Shown here: one piece after another, positions 4,306-5,040 of the stretch
Layout: the number at the start of each line of letters is the position of its first letter
Numbering within the stretch: position 1 is the stretch's first letter
Assembly (NCBI GenBank): GCA_009788135.1
Contig: WQSA01000155.1
Location: 1 to 5,040 of the forward strand
Length of the DNA: 5,040 bases
Reading direction: 5' to 3'
From: Candidatus Fibrimonadales bacterium
GTDB lineage: Bacteria; Fibrobacterota; Fibrobacteria; Fibrobacterales; Fibrobacteraceae
Notes under the pieces: generated by a model
Databases searched by the model: none
What the model saw: the letters and a program-made list of their open reading frames with translations, nothing else
What the model was told of the DNA's origin: nothing
Made by a program: the position numbers and the translations under genes

Positions 4306-5040
4306 TAGCTTTTGGCATATAACAATTTTAACGCCGCCATTATAGCTATGTATTTTGTTTAAAGTTTCGGATTCAAAATTCGTCCCAACAGGGCACACAA
4401 CCATAAATGCGCATTCGGAGAAATCCTTTTCAATTTTCTTCGCGATTTCACGATAAAGATTCTTCTCTTTGCCAAGTCTTTTTCCATAAGGCGGATTGAG
4501 AACAAGCAAGGCATTCTTGCTCGGAGGCAAAGAAAAGAAATCAGCTCGATTTATTTGCACAGGCAAAGAACCGATATTATGCTTTATGGTCTTCACCGCT
4601 TTTTCGCTTTTATCGCTGCACAAAATCTCATATTTTTCATCTTCCCGCAATGCAAAAGGCTGTTTTGTTTTTTGCAGAAAATTGTTGAAAGCGGCCTCTC
4701 TAAAAGCTGGCATTGCTGCAAAATCAAAAGCTCTGTTCAAAGTTATGGCAGAATTTGAGCGCCATTTTGCCGCTTCCAAAGAAAACACTCCGCTACCAGC
4801 CATAGGGTCTATCAATCTCTCGTATTTTGCAAAATCTGCTTGCAGCAAAATGCTCGCCGCCAAAGTCTCCTGCATAGGAGCGTCTTCCACCCACCGCTCT
4901 CCCCTTCTGTGCAAAGCCTCTCCGCATAAGTCCAGCCAAACGGAACAGATATCATCCTTAATTTTTACATTTAATTTTCCGCCAAAATTTACATTCTTTC
5001 TTATTCTCTCCTCCACCGCTCCCTTATGATATAATCTGGA
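4300..5040 (-). CDS. RlmL/YpsC-type rRNA guanine methyltransferase, partial
   Basis: The C-terminal 246 residues of a class I SAM-dependent RNA methyltransferase of the THUMP/UPF0020 group, whose E. coli member RlmL makes m2G2445 in 23S rRNA. Counting from the window edge: SRLYHKGAVEER (1-12) is the segment that follows the THUMP region in homologues, ALHRRGER (42-49) and APMQETLAA (54-62) are family blocks, DPMAGSG (78-84) is SAM motif I (usually DPMCGSG), Asp143 in ILCSDKSEKA probably binds the SAM ribose, and NPPYGKRLG (182-190) is the catalytic NPPY motif that recognises the target base. The frame is open to position 5040 with no stop, so the real start and the THUMP domain lie outside; GTG 5016 is an internal Val. 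The protein ends after this domain, so it lacks the RlmK half fused in E. coli. It converges on the GH45 gene. Confidence 0.9.
   Translation of the reverse strand, partial: SRLYHKGAVEERIRKNVNFGGKLNVKIKDDICSVWLDLCGEALHRRGERWVEDAPMQETLAASILLQADFAKYERLIDPMAGSGVFSLEAAKWRSNSAITLNRAFDFAAMPAFREAAFNNFLQKTKQPFALREDEKYEILCSDKSEKAVKTIKHNIGSLPVQINRADFFSLPPSKNALLVLNPPYGKRLGKEKNLYREIAKKIEKDFSECAFMVVCPVGTNFESETLNKIHSYNGGVKIVICQKLL

Noticed and set aside
5014..5016. GTG 5016 as start of the methyltransferase
   Set aside because: The frame stays open to the window edge and the upstream residues SRLYHKGA match the family, so this is an internal Val codon.

Overview
The window most resembles a member of the Fibrobacterota or a close relative. 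The base composition is AT-leaning. One gene encodes a predicted lipoprotein endoglucanase of glycoside hydrolase family 45, with a very long polyserine linker between the lipid anchor and the catalytic domain. That architecture is typical of Fibrobacter cellulases, and GH45 is rare in bacteria. The taxonomic call is an inference from this one gene plus general style; no marker gene settles it.

Layout from left to right. Positions 1-30 (minus) hold what may be the first codons of a gene leaving the left edge. A rho-independent terminator (about 55-92, minus) closes a two-gene leftward operon: a small 80-residue protein of unknown function (1307-1549) and a ModF-like protein with two ATP-binding cassettes (147-1310), joined by a GTGA stop/start overlap. 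Divergent from this operon is rtcB (1610-2734, plus), an RNA 3'-phosphate/5'-OH ligase. The short gap between them holds a perfect 27-bp palindrome. Convergent with rtcB is a DUF4491 membrane protein (2760-3050, minus). Divergent from that is the GH45 endoglucanase (3124-4305, plus). Its stop codon overlaps by 6 bp the end of a convergent rRNA methyltransferase gene of the RlmL/YpsC type (4300-5040, minus). That gene runs off the right edge, so its start is not in the window.

The genes do not form one obvious pathway: RNA repair (RtcB), rRNA modification (RlmL-like), a soluble ABC ATPase, a small membrane protein and cellulose degradation. I see no defence system, CRISPR array, insertion sequence, tRNA or rRNA. 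The most interesting signals are regulatory. The same element, CTATATT preceded by a T-rich stretch, lies upstream of five apparent transcription starts. In rtcB and the DUF4491 gene it stands exactly 7 nt before the ATG with no ribosome binding site, suggesting leaderless mRNAs. In the rtcB/operon gap two copies face outwards inside the perfect palindrome, forming a symmetric divergent promoter or operator.
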